A DNA stretch of 64,000 bases from contig CAVQSI010000007.1 of the NCBI GenBank assembly GCA_963715825.1, forward strand, positions 124,001 to 188,000, written 5' to 3'. The notes under the pieces are model-generated. The model was not told where the DNA came from. It searched no databases and saw nothing but the letters and a program-made list of their open reading frames with translations. Source of the stretch: Sva-07 sp963715825. GTDB taxonomy: Bacteria; Actinomycetota; Acidimicrobiia; Acidimicrobiales; Ilumatobacteraceae. The translations under genes and the position numbers were made by a program. Positions 1-8,092 of this stretch are shown in pieces. The stretch's first letter is position 1, and each line of letters starts with the position of its first letter.

Positions 1-516
1 GCAGGTGCGTGCCGGACGGATCGGGCGCGTGCGAATCGGGCACCATGCCGGTGTCGACCTGGTGGAGCGTGTCGGCCTCGGACCGGGCCACCCGCCCATC
101 CTGTGCGGTGAGCGTGATCTCGGTGCCGAACACGGTCGGGAGGCCGACCGCCTTGGCCGCCTCGGCGAAGCGGACCACACCGTAGAAACCGTCGTGATCC
201 GTGATCGCCAACGCCTCCAGTCCGAGCCGAGCCGCCTCGGTCGCCAGCTCCTCGGGATGCGACGCCCCATCGAGGAACGAGAAGTTCGAGTGGCAGTGCA
301 ACTCGGCGTACGGCACGGTCGGCGCGAAGCCGAGCCGAGTCGACGGCGTCGAGATCGGTCGGGCGCCTCGAACGGCTGACGCTTGCGACTCCAGGCCGGC
401 CCGTCACCGCCCGAGTTCCACGACGGACTGCCCGGGGCGCGCCCGTCCCGTCCGGTCGTGCCCGAGAGCGTCGCCTCGAGTTCAGTCCACGTCCACGACG
501 GGTTGTTGAACCCCAC
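1..516 (-). CDS. dnaE2: Error-prone DNA polymerase DnaE2, N-terminal part (cut by window edge)
   Basis: This is the N-terminal end of the SOS-induced C-family polymerase that does mutagenic translesion synthesis with ImuA' and ImuB. The visible part carries the family's N-terminal signature (GFNNP, WTELE, GPAWSRKRQPFEAP) and then the PHP-domain start AELHCHSNFSFLDGAS followed by LAITDHDGFYGVVRFAEAA. The two halves lie in different frames: one base appears to be missing near 361-363, in a C run on the coding strand. I chose the GTG at 516 because it yields the usual V/M-G-(F/W)-N-N-P start; an ATG at 534 would lie inside the LexA box. The rest of the gene is outside the window. Identity is secure; whether the frameshift is real or an assembly error is not known. 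Confidence 0.88.
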   Translation of the reverse strand, partial: MGFNNPSWTWTELEATLSGTTGRDGRAPGSPSWNSGGDGPAWSRKRQPFEAPDRSRRRRLGSASRRPCRTPSCTATRTSRSSMGRRIPRSWRPRRLGSDWRRWRSRITTVSTVWSASPRRPRRSASRPCSAPRSRSPHRMGGWPGPRPTRSTRSTPAWCPIRTRPIRPARTC

Positions 517-527
517 TCCCCCAGTAT

Positions 528-541
528 CGAACATGTGTTCG
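528..541. promoter_or_regulatory. LexA (SOS) box upstream of dnaE2
   Basis: The perfect palindrome CGAACATGTGTTCG matches the actinobacterial LexA operator CGAAC-N4-GTTCG. It ends 12 bases before the chosen dnaE2 start and is identical to the box upstream of imuA' at 4505-4518. It should make dnaE2 damage-inducible. Confidence 0.9.
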
Positions 542-569
542 CACTTCCGCAACCCCACTTCACCATCCC

Positions 570-599
570 CCACACCCACCCCCACACCCACCGCCCATC
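570..599 (-). repeat. C-rich tandem repeat, potential G-quadruplex on the minus strand
   Basis: The plus strand has two copies of the 12-mer CCCCCACACCCA followed by CCGCCC. The complementary minus strand therefore has five close runs of three to five G separated by 1-4 bases, a classic quadruplex pattern. It lies about 30 bases upstream of the dnaE2 LexA box on the dnaE2 side of the NUDIX gene. No function is shown. Confidence 0.45.
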
Positions 600-611
600 C
601 CGAAAATGCAG

Positions 612-650
612 CGAAACGTGCGCCCAGCGAGCAGAAACGTGCACGTTTCG
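612..650 (-). terminator. Inverted repeat downstream of the NUDIX gene, possible terminator
   Basis: The arms CGAAACGTGC (612-621) and GCACGTTTCG (641-650) are perfectly complementary over 10 bases with a 19-base loop. The hairpin lies about 40 bases beyond the NUDIX stop codon. There is no clear T run, so it may be a palindromic repeat rather than a classic intrinsic terminator. Confidence 0.4.
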
Positions 651-690
651 GGGGCGTCGAGGCGGGGCGTGCGGCGGGGATGTCGGTGAG

Positions 691-1233
691 TCAGGGTTGC
701 AGGGACTCGAGGATGCCGCGCAGGCCGGGGTCGGCTCGATCGATGGCCGCCTCCCAGCCGAACCAGTCGATCTGCTGGCTCTCGCCCTCGGGTGGATCCG
801 GGTCGGCGTCGCCGCCGTCGATCAGGTAGCGCAGGTCGAGATGGGTGTGACCCCGCCCACCCTCGTGGACGTCGACGTGGATCAGCTCCGGGACCCCGGC
901 ATCGTCGACCGGGCCGGCGAACGACACCGCCAGGCCCGTCTCCTCGCGACTCTCGCGCAGCGCTGCATCCCACGGGGTCTCATCGGGATCGAGGTGCCCA
1001 CCGGGCTGCAACCAGATCCCGAGTCGCTTGTGTTCGAGCAGCACCACACCGCGCGGCCCGACGACGATGCCCGACCCGGTCACGTGGATCGGGTCGGATT
1101 CCTGGTCGAGCGGAGCAGCCAACGCATCGAACGCCACCAGGAACCGCTCGACGGAGTGCTCCTCGCGTACATCGACCGGTCGACGGGCGGCCACATCGGC
1201 TCGAATCCGCTGATGGAGCCCATCGCCATGCAT
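691..1233 (-). CDS. NUDIX hydrolase
   Basis: A 180-residue pyrophosphohydrolase-type protein. The NUDIX box (G-x5-E-x7-RE-U-x-EE-x-G-U) is complete: GGHLDPDE followed by ALRESREETGL. This predicts metal-dependent hydrolysis of a nucleoside diphosphate linked to another moiety; the substrate cannot be told. I chose the ATG at 1233 (MHGDGLHQRI), since the reading frame runs upstream only to a TTG at 1260 inside an inverted repeat. It lies between dnaE2 and the divergent response-regulator gene, so a role in cleaning the nucleotide pool during the SOS response is possible but only an inference from position. Confidence 0.8.
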   Translation of the reverse strand: MHGDGLHQRIRADVAARRPVDVREEHSVERFLVAFDALAAPLDQESDPIHVTGSGIVVGPRGVVLLEHKRLGIWLQPGGHLDPDETPWDAALRESREETGLAVSFAGPVDDAGVPELIHVDVHEGGRGHTHLDLRYLIDGGDADPDPPEGESQQIDWFGWEAAIDRADPGLRGILESLQP

Positions 1234-1258
1234 CCCACAGATGTAGCAGCACGACCGC

Positions 1259-1278
1259 AAATCACATCGGTGTGATTT
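1259..1278. promoter_or_regulatory. Palindromic operator candidate between divergent genes
   Basis: The sequence AAATCACA-TCGG-TGTGATTT is a perfect 8-base inverted repeat with a 4-base spacer. It lies between the divergently transcribed NUDIX gene (start 1233) and the response-regulator gene (start 1381), where a dimeric regulator would sit. The half-sites recall TGTGA/TCACA of CRP-family sites but in the opposite arrangement. It could be an autoregulatory site of the adjacent regulator. Confidence 0.45.
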
Positions 1279-1380
1279 CTTTTCGATTTCTTCTTGAGTT
1301 CGTCAGGTTCCTGCCGATACCTCATCAGGCACACGACTCACTACCACCCCTTCGTGGCGGAACTGGCGGGAACTCTCACA

Positions 1381-2148
1381 ATGGACAACGACATCAACAT
1401 CGCACCTCGCATCCTGATTGCGGTCGACGATCCGGATCTTCGCCGGATCAGCGTGGCGGGTCTCCGCTCGGCCGGATTCAGTGTGAGCGCTCCGACCGAC
1501 GCCGACGCTGCGATCATGCTCGCCGAGTCGTTCTCTCCCGACGTACTGATCGTCTGCTCCAACCTCCGGGCCCCCGACGGCCGCCCGCTGCACGAGCGTC
1601 TCCGCGACTCGAGCGAGCAGTATCTGCTGTGCATCACCGACGAAGGCGCGCACCGTGCCCGAGCCGCCATGCTGCACTCCGGCGCCGACGATGCGGTGTC
1701 CGTGCCGGTCTCGCCCGAGGAACTGTCGGCTCGCTGCCACGCGCTGCTGCGCCGTCCCCGCCAGATGCAGGGCCGCCCCGACAGCGCCATCGCCTCGGTG
1801 CTCAACCTCGGCCCACTCACCATCGACCTCGGCCGCCGCGAGGTCCGCGTCGAGGACGAAGAGGTCGCAACGACCCGTATCGAGTTCTCGTTGCTCGAAC
1901 AGCTCTGCCGTCGCCCGACCGAGGTGTGCACCCGCGAAGACCTGCTCGACGCCGTGTGGGGTCCGACCTGGGTGGGCGACAACCACGTCGTCGACGTGCA
2001 CCTGTCGAACCTGCGCCGCAAGCTCGACAAGGCCGCACCGGAGATCAAGGTGATCCACACCGTACGCGGCGTCGGTTTCCGCCTCGCCAACGACGTGACC
2101 GATCAGCTCGACATCTCGCATCCCTTCGGCCTCGCCGCCGTCGTCTGA
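1381..2148 (+). CDS. OmpR-type regulator with a degenerate, aspartate-less receiver domain
   Basis: A 255-residue two-domain regulator. Residues about 10-120 have the receiver fold, starting with ILIAVDDPDLRR, which keeps an acidic pair. The strand that should end in the phosphorylated Asp reads PDVLIVCSNL, with Cys in that position. The lysine of the usual KPF motif is also absent (SVPVSPEEL). Residues about 140-245 are an OmpR/PhoB winged helix: IEFSLLEQLCRRPTEVCTRE, then VVDVHLSNLRRKLDK and IHTVRGVGFRL. No histidine-kinase gene is adjacent. It most likely works without Asp phosphorylation. It is convergent with imuB, 29 bases away, and interrupts the otherwise minus-strand mutasome region. 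Confidence 0.85.
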   Translation: MDNDINIAPRILIAVDDPDLRRISVAGLRSAGFSVSAPTDADAAIMLAESFSPDVLIVCSNLRAPDGRPLHERLRDSSEQYLLCITDEGAHRARAAMLHSGADDAVSVPVSPEELSARCHALLRRPRQMQGRPDSAIASVLNLGPLTIDLGRREVRVEDEEVATTRIEFSLLEQLCRRPTEVCTREDLLDAVWGPTWVGDNHVVDVHLSNLRRKLDKAAPEIKVIHTVRGVGFRLANDVTDQLDISHPFGLAAVV

Positions 2149-2177
2149 GCGACGACCGCGACCGCAACGCTGCGCCG

Positions 2178-3860
2178 TCAGTCGTAGCGGGCGCTGATCC
2201 ACCATCGCCGGTGTTCGGCGACGATCAGGAACCCGTCGCCGTCGTCGGTGACCACCTGGAAGCGCGCCAGCCGTCGCTGCCGGCCCGGCTCCCACCAACG
2301 TTCCTCGACCGGCCACGGCCCCGCCCAGGCAACGACGCGCCGTGGACGCCCACGCTGCCAGCCCGTCGCCTCGTCGCCGGTCAACAGCAGCAGGGTCGCC
2401 GGGCGACCCGACAGCATGCCGCGAGCGCTCACCCGCACCGCGTCGGCGTGCTCGTCGAGCAGTTCGGCGGGATGGGGCTCGGCGAACACCGTGGCCGGCG
2501 ACGGTGACGGCAACGTGCCGGGCCACGGACCAGTGGGGCCACTACCCGTGCCGGCTGCCGACACCGCCCGCACCCGCTGATCGAGATCGACCGTGGCAGC
2601 TGACACCCACCGGTAGCGGTCGGCGGGAAGCCGACCGCCGTGCCAGACGGGCACCGTGACCGCATCGTCGGAGGTGAGCGTGGTCAACCGGGCGATCGCC
2701 CGCGCCGCCTGCCGGTCGGCCTCGGACTGGCCACCCCACAGTCCGAGCTGCATGCCGTCGTCGGCGCGCACCTCGTCGGGGACCAGCCGGACGAGCACGA
2801 CGCCACCCGTGAGTTCCTGCTCGCTCCCCCGCGGCAGGTCGATCCAGGCATCGAGTTGCCAGCGCACCCGCTCGACCATCGCCGCAGCGGACAGTCCGGC
2901 CGATCGGTACCACGAACGCTCGGATCGTTCCCCGTGCTCGGATTCGAGCACCACGACCAGCCGGGTGCACACCCGACCGTCGGCGGCGAGCGTTCCGGCC
3001 AGCTCGTCGGCGAGTTGCTTGGCGATGAACACCACCGCGCTCGACTGCGCGGCGGGATCGTCGAGGACATGATCGAGGCGTCGCTCCGGCGCCGGGTCGG
3101 TGGTGCTCGTGGGGCGGACGTCGGCACCCGACGCCAACCGGTGAGCGTGGACCCCGGGATGACCGAACCGACCGAGCACGTCGACCGCCGAGAGTGCAGC
3201 GAGATCGCCCAGGCGACGCAGACCGAGTCGGCCGAAGAGCTCGACCAGTTCGGCGTCGCACTCGCCGAGCGTCTGCAGCCAGCCGATCGGAAGGTCGGCG
3301 CAGAACGCCGGTGACGCACCGGGCTCGACGATGACGGCGGCGTCCCGACGCGCCGCCAGCCGCGCGGCGACGCTCGACGCGAAGCGACCGTCGGCGACCC
3401 CGATCCCGGCGCCGGCACCGGCGTTGACACCGGTCGCCTCGACCGAGCCCCCGCTCAAGCAACCGGTCACGGACTCGGCGAGCCGGTCGGTGAGCGCCTG
3501 ATCCCCGCCGAAGTATCGGGCGGGGCCACGCGCCAGCAGGCTGATCCAGCCGGGCTCGATCACGTCGAGACGCGGGGAGAGTTCGGCGACGGCCCGCACG
3601 ACCGGCTCGAATTCGCGGGCGTCACGGTCGCCGTCGCGATCGACCAGTGTGAGGTGCGGACAGCGCCGTTGGGCCTGGCGGCGTCGCTGGCCGATCACCA
3701 CACCGTCAGCGGCAGCGGCGGCCGTGCGGGCGATCACCCGGTTGGCCCCCATCACGGCGGCTGCCTCGTCGGCACCGAAGCCGGCAGCGGTCACCGGCCA
3801 GTCGGGAAACCAGATCGACACGATCCGCGGCGGCAGCTCCGCCGTGGACGAACGAGACAC
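2178..3860 (-). CDS. imuB: ImuB, Y-family polymerase-like mutasome hub
   Basis: ImuB is a catalytically inactive Y-family polymerase homologue that links DnaE2 and ImuA' to the beta clamp in damage-induced mutagenesis. The 560-residue protein starts RIVSIWFPDWPV, where active Y-family enzymes have the metal-binding DxD region; it has the palm/finger segments (DVIEPGWISLLARGPARYFGG), a helix-hairpin-helix-like stretch (LGLRRLGDLAALSAVDVLGRFG), a QLGLW beta-clamp-binding motif, and the usual family C-terminus ending WWISARYD. The GTG at 3860 (VSRSSTAEL) is preferred because it follows the imuA' stop by 7 bases; the frame is open further upstream. It is co-transcribed with imuA' and presumably SOS-controlled by the LexA box at 4505. 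Confidence 0.92.
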   Translation of the reverse strand: MSRSSTAELPPRIVSIWFPDWPVTAAGFGADEAAAVMGANRVIARTAAAAADGVVIGQRRRQAQRRCPHLTLVDRDGDRDAREFEPVVRAVAELSPRLDVIEPGWISLLARGPARYFGGDQALTDRLAESVTGCLSGGSVEATGVNAGAGAGIGVADGRFASSVAARLAARRDAAVIVEPGASPAFCADLPIGWLQTLGECDAELVELFGRLGLRRLGDLAALSAVDVLGRFGHPGVHAHRLASGADVRPTSTTDPAPERRLDHVLDDPAAQSSAVVFIAKQLADELAGTLAADGRVCTRLVVVLESEHGERSERSWYRSAGLSAAAMVERVRWQLDAWIDLPRGSEQELTGGVVLVRLVPDEVRADDGMQLGLWGGQSEADRQAARAIARLTTLTSDDAVTVPVWHGGRLPADRYRWVSAATVDLDQRVRAVSAAGTGSGPTGPWPGTLPSPSPATVFAEPHPAELLDEHADAVRVSARGMLSGRPATLLLLTGDEATGWQRGRPRRVVAWAGPWPVEERWWEPGRQRRLARFQVVTDDGDGFLIVAEHRRWWISARYD

Positions 3861-3867
3861 GACGACC

Positions 3868-4491
3868 TCAGCCCGGCAGCGCGAGTCGACAGTGACGGCG
3901 CCCGTGCAGACGGCGTCCCGATGCCTCGACGACGAGCCGGCGCTGTTGGAGGTGGCCGTGGCCGTCGCCGAGACCGACCCATTCGCCCTTGCCGGCATCG
4001 AGCACCCCGTCGCACGACAACGGGCCCGGGTCGCCGAGCACCAACATGACGACGTCGCGCTGACGCAGGCGGGTGGCGACCTTGCGCATTGCCGACGCCG
4101 ACGCGTCGGGCGGAACCCTGGCGATCAGGAGGTCGAAGCCGTCGGCGGCTGCGGCGACGACGTCGGGCCAACGGGCTGCCTCGGCGCGTACGGCGACCAC
4201 CCGTTCGAGTGCGATGCCGAACTCGCTGGCGGCGTCGAGGCCGATCGTGGGAACGTCGATCGTCGCCAGCCACGACCCCGCGGCCACCGCGGGTGCTGCC
4301 AGGGCCAGTGCGAGCGACGTGGCCGCCGGGCCGGTGCAAGCAAGCGTGCGGCCTCTGACCAGGCCACGCTCGGGGAAGAGTTCGGCGAACGCCTCGGCCA
4401 CGGGCAGCGTGCGGTCGCCTGCCAGCGCGAGGGGCGCCACACGCTCGGCGAGTGCCGAGAGTCCGCTCGGGAGTTCGACAGCGAGTTCCAT
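3868..4491 (-). CDS. imuA': ImuA', RecA-like mutasome accessory protein
   Basis: A 207-residue RecA-like protein expected to work with ImuB and DnaE2. The region where RecA has a Walker A lysine reads LACTGPAATSLALALAAP, with no GKT/GKS, in line with the non-ATPase actinobacterial ImuA' type. Further RecA-fold strands are WLATIDVPTIGLDAASEFGI and VVMLVLGDPG. The ATG at 4491 (MELAVELP) is chosen because an in-frame ATG at 4527 would place the LexA box inside the coding region. The LexA box lies 14 bases upstream of this start, and imuB follows 7 bases after the stop. Confidence 0.88.
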   Translation of the reverse strand: MELAVELPSGLSALAERVAPLALAGDRTLPVAEAFAELFPERGLVRGRTLACTGPAATSLALALAAPAVAAGSWLATIDVPTIGLDAASEFGIALERVVAVRAEAARWPDVVAAAADGFDLLIARVPPDASASAMRKVATRLRQRDVVMLVLGDPGPLSCDGVLDAGKGEWVGLGDGHGHLQQRRLVVEASGRRLHGRRHCRLALPG

Positions 4492-4504
4492 CGCGGCATG
4501 GTAT

Positions 4505-4518
4505 CGAACATGTGTTCG
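4505..4518. promoter_or_regulatory. LexA (SOS) box upstream of imuA'-imuB
   Basis: CGAACATGTGTTCG is identical to the dnaE2 box at 528-541, and the flanks also agree (TAT before it). It sits between the end of the B12-binding regulator gene and the imuA' start, so imuA'-imuB probably have their own damage-inducible promoter. Confidence 0.9.
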
Positions 4519-4561
4519 TACTTCCACCGCGAGATGCGCAACGATGATGGGCAGCTGCTGG

Positions 4562-5416
4562 TCAGTGGCTGGCGGCGTGTGCGGTCAGGAGATCGTGCAT
4601 CTCGTCGCCGCCGGCGGCGCGGGCATGGGCGCCGAGCGCCACGGCATGCTCGTCGTCACGCACCGCATGGCCGCCGACCACCACCAGGACGTCGGGGTCG
4701 GCGGCTCGGGCCACAGCGCATGCATCGGCCAGCGCCGGCAGGTTGTCGGACGACATCGCCGACAGCCCGACCGCCAACAGATCGTTGGTCTCACGGATCA
4801 CGTGGGCGATCGACTCGCTCGGCACGTCGACACCGAAGTCCGACACCTCCCACCCACGCAACCGCAACAGGTCGCCCAGCATCGCCACCGGCAGCGCATG
4901 GAACTCCCCGGTGGGAGCGCCGAGGGCCACCACCCCGCGAGCGCGACCACGCCGGGTGAAGCGGGGACCGATCCGACCGACGATCCGCATCGCGATCCCG
5001 GTCGCCCGATGCTCGACCGAGATGTCGAGTTCACCCGCCGCCCACCGCTCGCCGATGCTCACCATCGCCGGCGTCAACACGTCGAGGTAGATCTCGTCGA
5101 GTTCGGCGCCCGCGGACATTGCGGCTTCGATCACACTCCAGCTGCCCGGTGCGTCACCCGCCACCAGCCGCGATTCGAGCCGGGCCGCCCACGGCGCCTT
5201 GCGATTGCGGGCGCCGCCCTTGCCCGACGGGCCGGTCGCCGTCGACGCCTCGGCGGCCTGCACCCGGAACCGGTCGAGCGCCGAGCGCTGCACCTGCCAG
5301 ACCCCGCCGGACTTCGCTGCATCCATCACACCGAGGCGCACGTACCGGTACGCGGTCATGTAGTGGACGCCGAGCTCGTCGGCGACTTCCTGCAACGTGA
5401 GTACGGCATCGGTCAT
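4562..5416 (-). CDS. Helix-turn-helix regulator with a CarH-type B12-binding domain
   Basis: A 284-residue DNA-binding protein. Residues about 5-52 form an excisionase/BldC-like helix-turn-helix (LTLQEVADELGVHYMTAYRY, then VWQVQRSALDRF). After a basic linker comes a cobalamin-binding module: the helical bundle has the W-x9-EH motif of CarH-type adenosylcobalamin photoreceptors (RWAAGELDISVEH). The Rossmann part has GEFHALPVAMLGDLL, matching the E/D-x-H lower-ligand motif, and ends VLVVVGGHAV. The residue after the Trp, the upper axial His in Thermus CarH, is Ala here, so light response is uncertain. It lies directly upstream of and codirectional with the imuA' LexA box. It is probably a B12- and perhaps light-dependent repressor; the target genes are unknown. 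Confidence 0.82.
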   Translation of the reverse strand: MTDAVLTLQEVADELGVHYMTAYRYVRLGVMDAAKSGGVWQVQRSALDRFRVQAAEASTATGPSGKGGARNRKAPWAARLESRLVAGDAPGSWSVIEAAMSAGAELDEIYLDVLTPAMVSIGERWAAGELDISVEHRATGIAMRIVGRIGPRFTRRGRARGVVALGAPTGEFHALPVAMLGDLLRLRGWEVSDFGVDVPSESIAHVIRETNDLLAVGLSAMSSDNLPALADACAVARAADPDVLVVVGGHAVRDDEHAVALGAHARAAGGDEMHDLLTAHAASH

Positions 5417-5522
5417 GAAAGGTCCCCAGCCTTCACTGGCGGTCCGACGCTAGAGCCAGTGCACCCCGGCGCGCCCAACCCTGCTCGGGATGTGACACCA
5501 GCCGCAGGAGATCGAACCGATG

Positions 5523-5984
5523 TCAGCCCTGCTTGGCGTTCCAGCGCTCGCGCGCCAGACGTCCACGCTCGAGCAGATGCGACGGCACGCGCTTGGCGGC
5601 CTCGGACAGCTCGGCGGCGCCGTCACCACCGCCGCCCCCGGACGGGGCCGCTTCGGGTTCGTCGGGTTGGAGGTCTTCGAAACTCGGCGGCTCGACGCCC
5701 GGCTTCCAGTACTGATACAGCTCGCGCACGATGTCGGCGAGCCCGCCGGAGTCGTGGCCCTTGATCAGGTCGACGGTGATGATGTTGCCGTACACGTGAA
5801 CCGCACCGACCTGCCCGGTGGCGAACATGCGCCGAGCCAGTTCGTCGGACGGCGTGTTGCCCCAGGCATCGGCGACCGAGGCGAAGTGCTCGTGGCCCAT
5901 CCCGGACAAACTGCGATTGATCTCGAAGCGCACGACCCCGCGTGTCGAACTCTGCTTCTCGGTGACGGCGACCAACTGACCCAT
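5523..5984 (-). CDS. NifU N-terminal (Nfu_N-like) domain protein
   Basis: A 153-residue protein whose first ~95 residues resemble the Nfu/NifU N-terminal domain (VVRFEINRSLSGMGHEHF, then GAVHVYGNIITVDL). It lacks the CxxC cluster-scaffold domain of full-length Nfu, so it is not a complete Fe-S scaffold. The C-terminal half has a Gly-rich linker and a charged helix (LLERGRLARERW). The ATG at 5984 is the clear start. The neighbours give no firm functional hint. Confidence 0.6.
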   Translation of the reverse strand: MGQLVAVTEKQSSTRGVVRFEINRSLSGMGHEHFASVADAWGNTPSDELARRMFATGQVGAVHVYGNIITVDLIKGHDSGGLADIVRELYQYWKPGVEPPSFEDLQPDEPEAAPSGGGGGDGAAELSEAAKRVPSHLLERGRLARERWNAKQG

Positions 5985-6058
5985 GGTGACCGAACGCTAG
6001 CGCCCCGAGCGGTCCCGCGACCCCATCTGCACGCCCTCCGAGCCTCGTGCGAGCTGGC

Positions 6059-6725
6059 TCAGGTCGATGCTTCGAAGATGTTCGCGAGCTGAACGGCCAC
6101 GGCGCGATCTTCGGCGGTGCCCCGCACGGCGATCACTGCGCCCTCCCGACGGCTCACGACCGCAATCGTGTAGCCGGCCTCGGAGTCGGCTCCCGGCGCG
6201 GCGAAGACCGCGATCCCGACGGCGTCCGCGCCGACATCGCCGACGGGTTCGATCCCGTCGCGACGGAACCAGTCGGACCCGATGACGTCTTCGGACAGGT
6301 AGTGCACCTCGGCCACACCGGACCCCGAGCGCGAAACGGCAACTGCGCTCGCCGATCGACTCGGTCGTCACCGCAACGCCACCAACGGCCTCAGCGAGCT
6401 GTTCGACGGCCCCGACCTCGGCGAGGCGTTCGCAGGCGTCGAACGCCGGGATCTCGGGCAGTGGAGGCAGCGGAGCCTGGGTGTCGGGATCCGGTCGTGG
6501 GTCGCCGATGACCTCGGTGGTGACCGGGCCGGTCGGGTTCGGCGGGGTCACAGCGATCTCCTCGCCCGGCGCAGGCGTCGGAGGAACTGTCGGAACGGGG
6601 CGCATCTCGACGGTCGAGGGGTCATCGGAGCTGATCCAACTGCACCCGGCGGCGAGGACTGCGGTCGACACGACGATCACCAACGCGCTGGCTGCCCGTG
6701 GAGCTCGTCGGCGGTGTCCGGACAT
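6059..6725 (-). CDS. Lipoprotein of unknown function (frameshifted)
   Basis: The N-terminus has basic residues, a hydrophobic stretch (ASALVIVVSTAVLAAGC) and a lipobox ending in Cys, so it is a membrane-anchored lipoprotein. A Pro/Thr-rich linker follows, then a globular domain with ACERLAEVGAVEQLAEAVGG and, after the frame change, AEVHYLSEDVIGSDWFRRDG and GYTIAVVSRREGAVIAVRG. The frame breaks in a run of four C (plus strand 6323-6326); removing one base joins both halves as LGSGVAEVHYL. The start is the ATG at 6725. I do not recognise the family; the C-terminal domain looks like a small sensor or DUF3558-like lipoprotein domain, which is a guess. Confidence 0.65.
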
Positions 6726-6853
6726 GACACGCCACGGTACCGGCGCTGACCTGGACCGATTCGTCACCCGCCAACCGCCGCCGGTCAAGATTTCGTCTGC
6801 CCCGGACGGGTCGGACCGGGTCAGCAGGAGCCGGCAGAGGCAGGAGCGGGCGC

Positions 6854-8092
6854 TCAGCGCAGCGCGTCGGCGAGCACCGCCGGGAACTCGTCGGGCGTCG
6901 ACGACAGCACCGTCGCCCCGAGCGCTACGAGCGCCGCGGCATGGTCGTGGTCGTGGGCCGGGGTCCCTTCGTCGCTGAGAGCGAGCAGCACGATCACCTG
7001 GACGCCGGAGTCGACGAGCTCGCCGACGCGTCGCCGCATCACCTCGGCGTTGCCTCCTTCGTAGAGGTCGCTCACGAGGAACAGCACCGTCTCGCGGGGC
7101 CGCTCGATGAGCCGTTGGCAGTAGGTGAGTGCGTTGGCGATGTCGGTGCCGCCGCCGAGCTGCACACCGAACAGCACCTCGACGGGATCGTGAAGAAAGG
7201 GGGTCAGGTCGGTGACTGCCGTGTCGAAGGCCACGAACGACGTCCGCAGCGCCGGGAGTTGCGCGAGCACGCCGCCGAACAGCGAGGCGTACACGACGCT
7301 GTCGGCCATCGAGCCGGACTGATCGACGGCGATGATCACGTCGCGGGCGAGGCTGCGCTGGCGACGGCCGTGGCCGACGAGTCGCTCGGGGACGACGGTG
7401 CGGTGCTCGGGGATCCAGTGCCGCAGGTTCGCGGCGATCGTGGTCGACCAGTCGATGTCGCCGGGCCGAGGCCGACGGGTACGCGCCGAGCGCGACAGCG
7501 CACCGCGCACCGCCTGGCGGGTGTGGTCGGCGAGGCGACGTTCGAGGTCGGCGAGGACCTGCGCGATGACCTGGCGAGCGGTGGCGCGGGTCTCGTCGGG
7601 GAGGTGACGGTTGAGTTCGACGAGCAGAGTGACCAGGTGGATGTCGGGCTCGACACCCTGGAGCAGTTCGGGTTCCAGCAGGAGTTGGCGCAGGTCGAGC
7701 CGGTCGACGGCATCACGCTGGAGGATCTGGACCACCGGCGTCGGGAAGTACCTGCGGATGTCGCCGAGCCATCGCATCACCGACGGCTTCGAGCGACTCA
7801 GCCCGCCGGCGCGGTTGGTTCCCCTCGCGCCCTGCTCGCCCCGGTCGTACAACGCGCCGAGCGCGGCGTCGATACGGCGGTCGTCGCCGTGCAGGCCGAC
7901 GCCGGATGCGGGGCGAGCCGACGGTGCTGCGTGATCGTCGCCGGCACCGACGTCCCCCCGGTCGTCGAGCGCTGCGCCGATCTCGGTACGGGTCTCGGCC
8001 TCGGTCCAGACGTCGTCGACGGCGGCGCCGAGCAGGAGACGCCACCGGCGACGGCGCTCGGATTCGGACACCGTCGGGGCGATCGGGCTCAT
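6854..8092 (-). CDS. VWA-domain protein of a MoxR/VWA/SWIM gene set (YehP-like)
   Basis: A 412-residue protein with a C-terminal von Willebrand A domain. The metal-ion-dependent adhesion site is complete: DQSGSMADS, the Thr of GGGTDIANAL, and the Asp of VLFLVSDLYEGG. The N-terminal half is alpha-helical (SESERRRRWRLLLGAAVDDV and the RWLGDIRRYFP region). VWA proteins of this type act as partners of MoxR AAA+ ATPases in metal insertion or complex remodelling. Its ATG overlaps the upstream stop by 4 bases (ATGA), so it is the last gene of the DUF5682-AAA operon. The order AAA, DUF5682, VWA matches E. coli yehL, yehM, yehP as I know it. The cellular role is unknown. Confidence 0.88.
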   Translation of the reverse strand: MSPIAPTVSESERRRRWRLLLGAAVDDVWTEAETRTEIGAALDDRGDVGAGDDHAAPSARPASGVGLHGDDRRIDAALGALYDRGEQGARGTNRAGGLSRSKPSVMRWLGDIRRYFPTPVVQILQRDAVDRLDLRQLLLEPELLQGVEPDIHLVTLLVELNRHLPDETRATARQVIAQVLADLERRLADHTRQAVRGALSRSARTRRPRPGDIDWSTTIAANLRHWIPEHRTVVPERLVGHGRRQRSLARDVIIAVDQSGSMADSVVYASLFGGVLAQLPALRTSFVAFDTAVTDLTPFLHDPVEVLFGVQLGGGTDIANALTYCQRLIERPRETVLFLVSDLYEGGNAEVMRRRVGELVDSGVQVIVLLALSDEGTPAHDHDHAAALVALGATVLSSTPDEFPAVLADALR

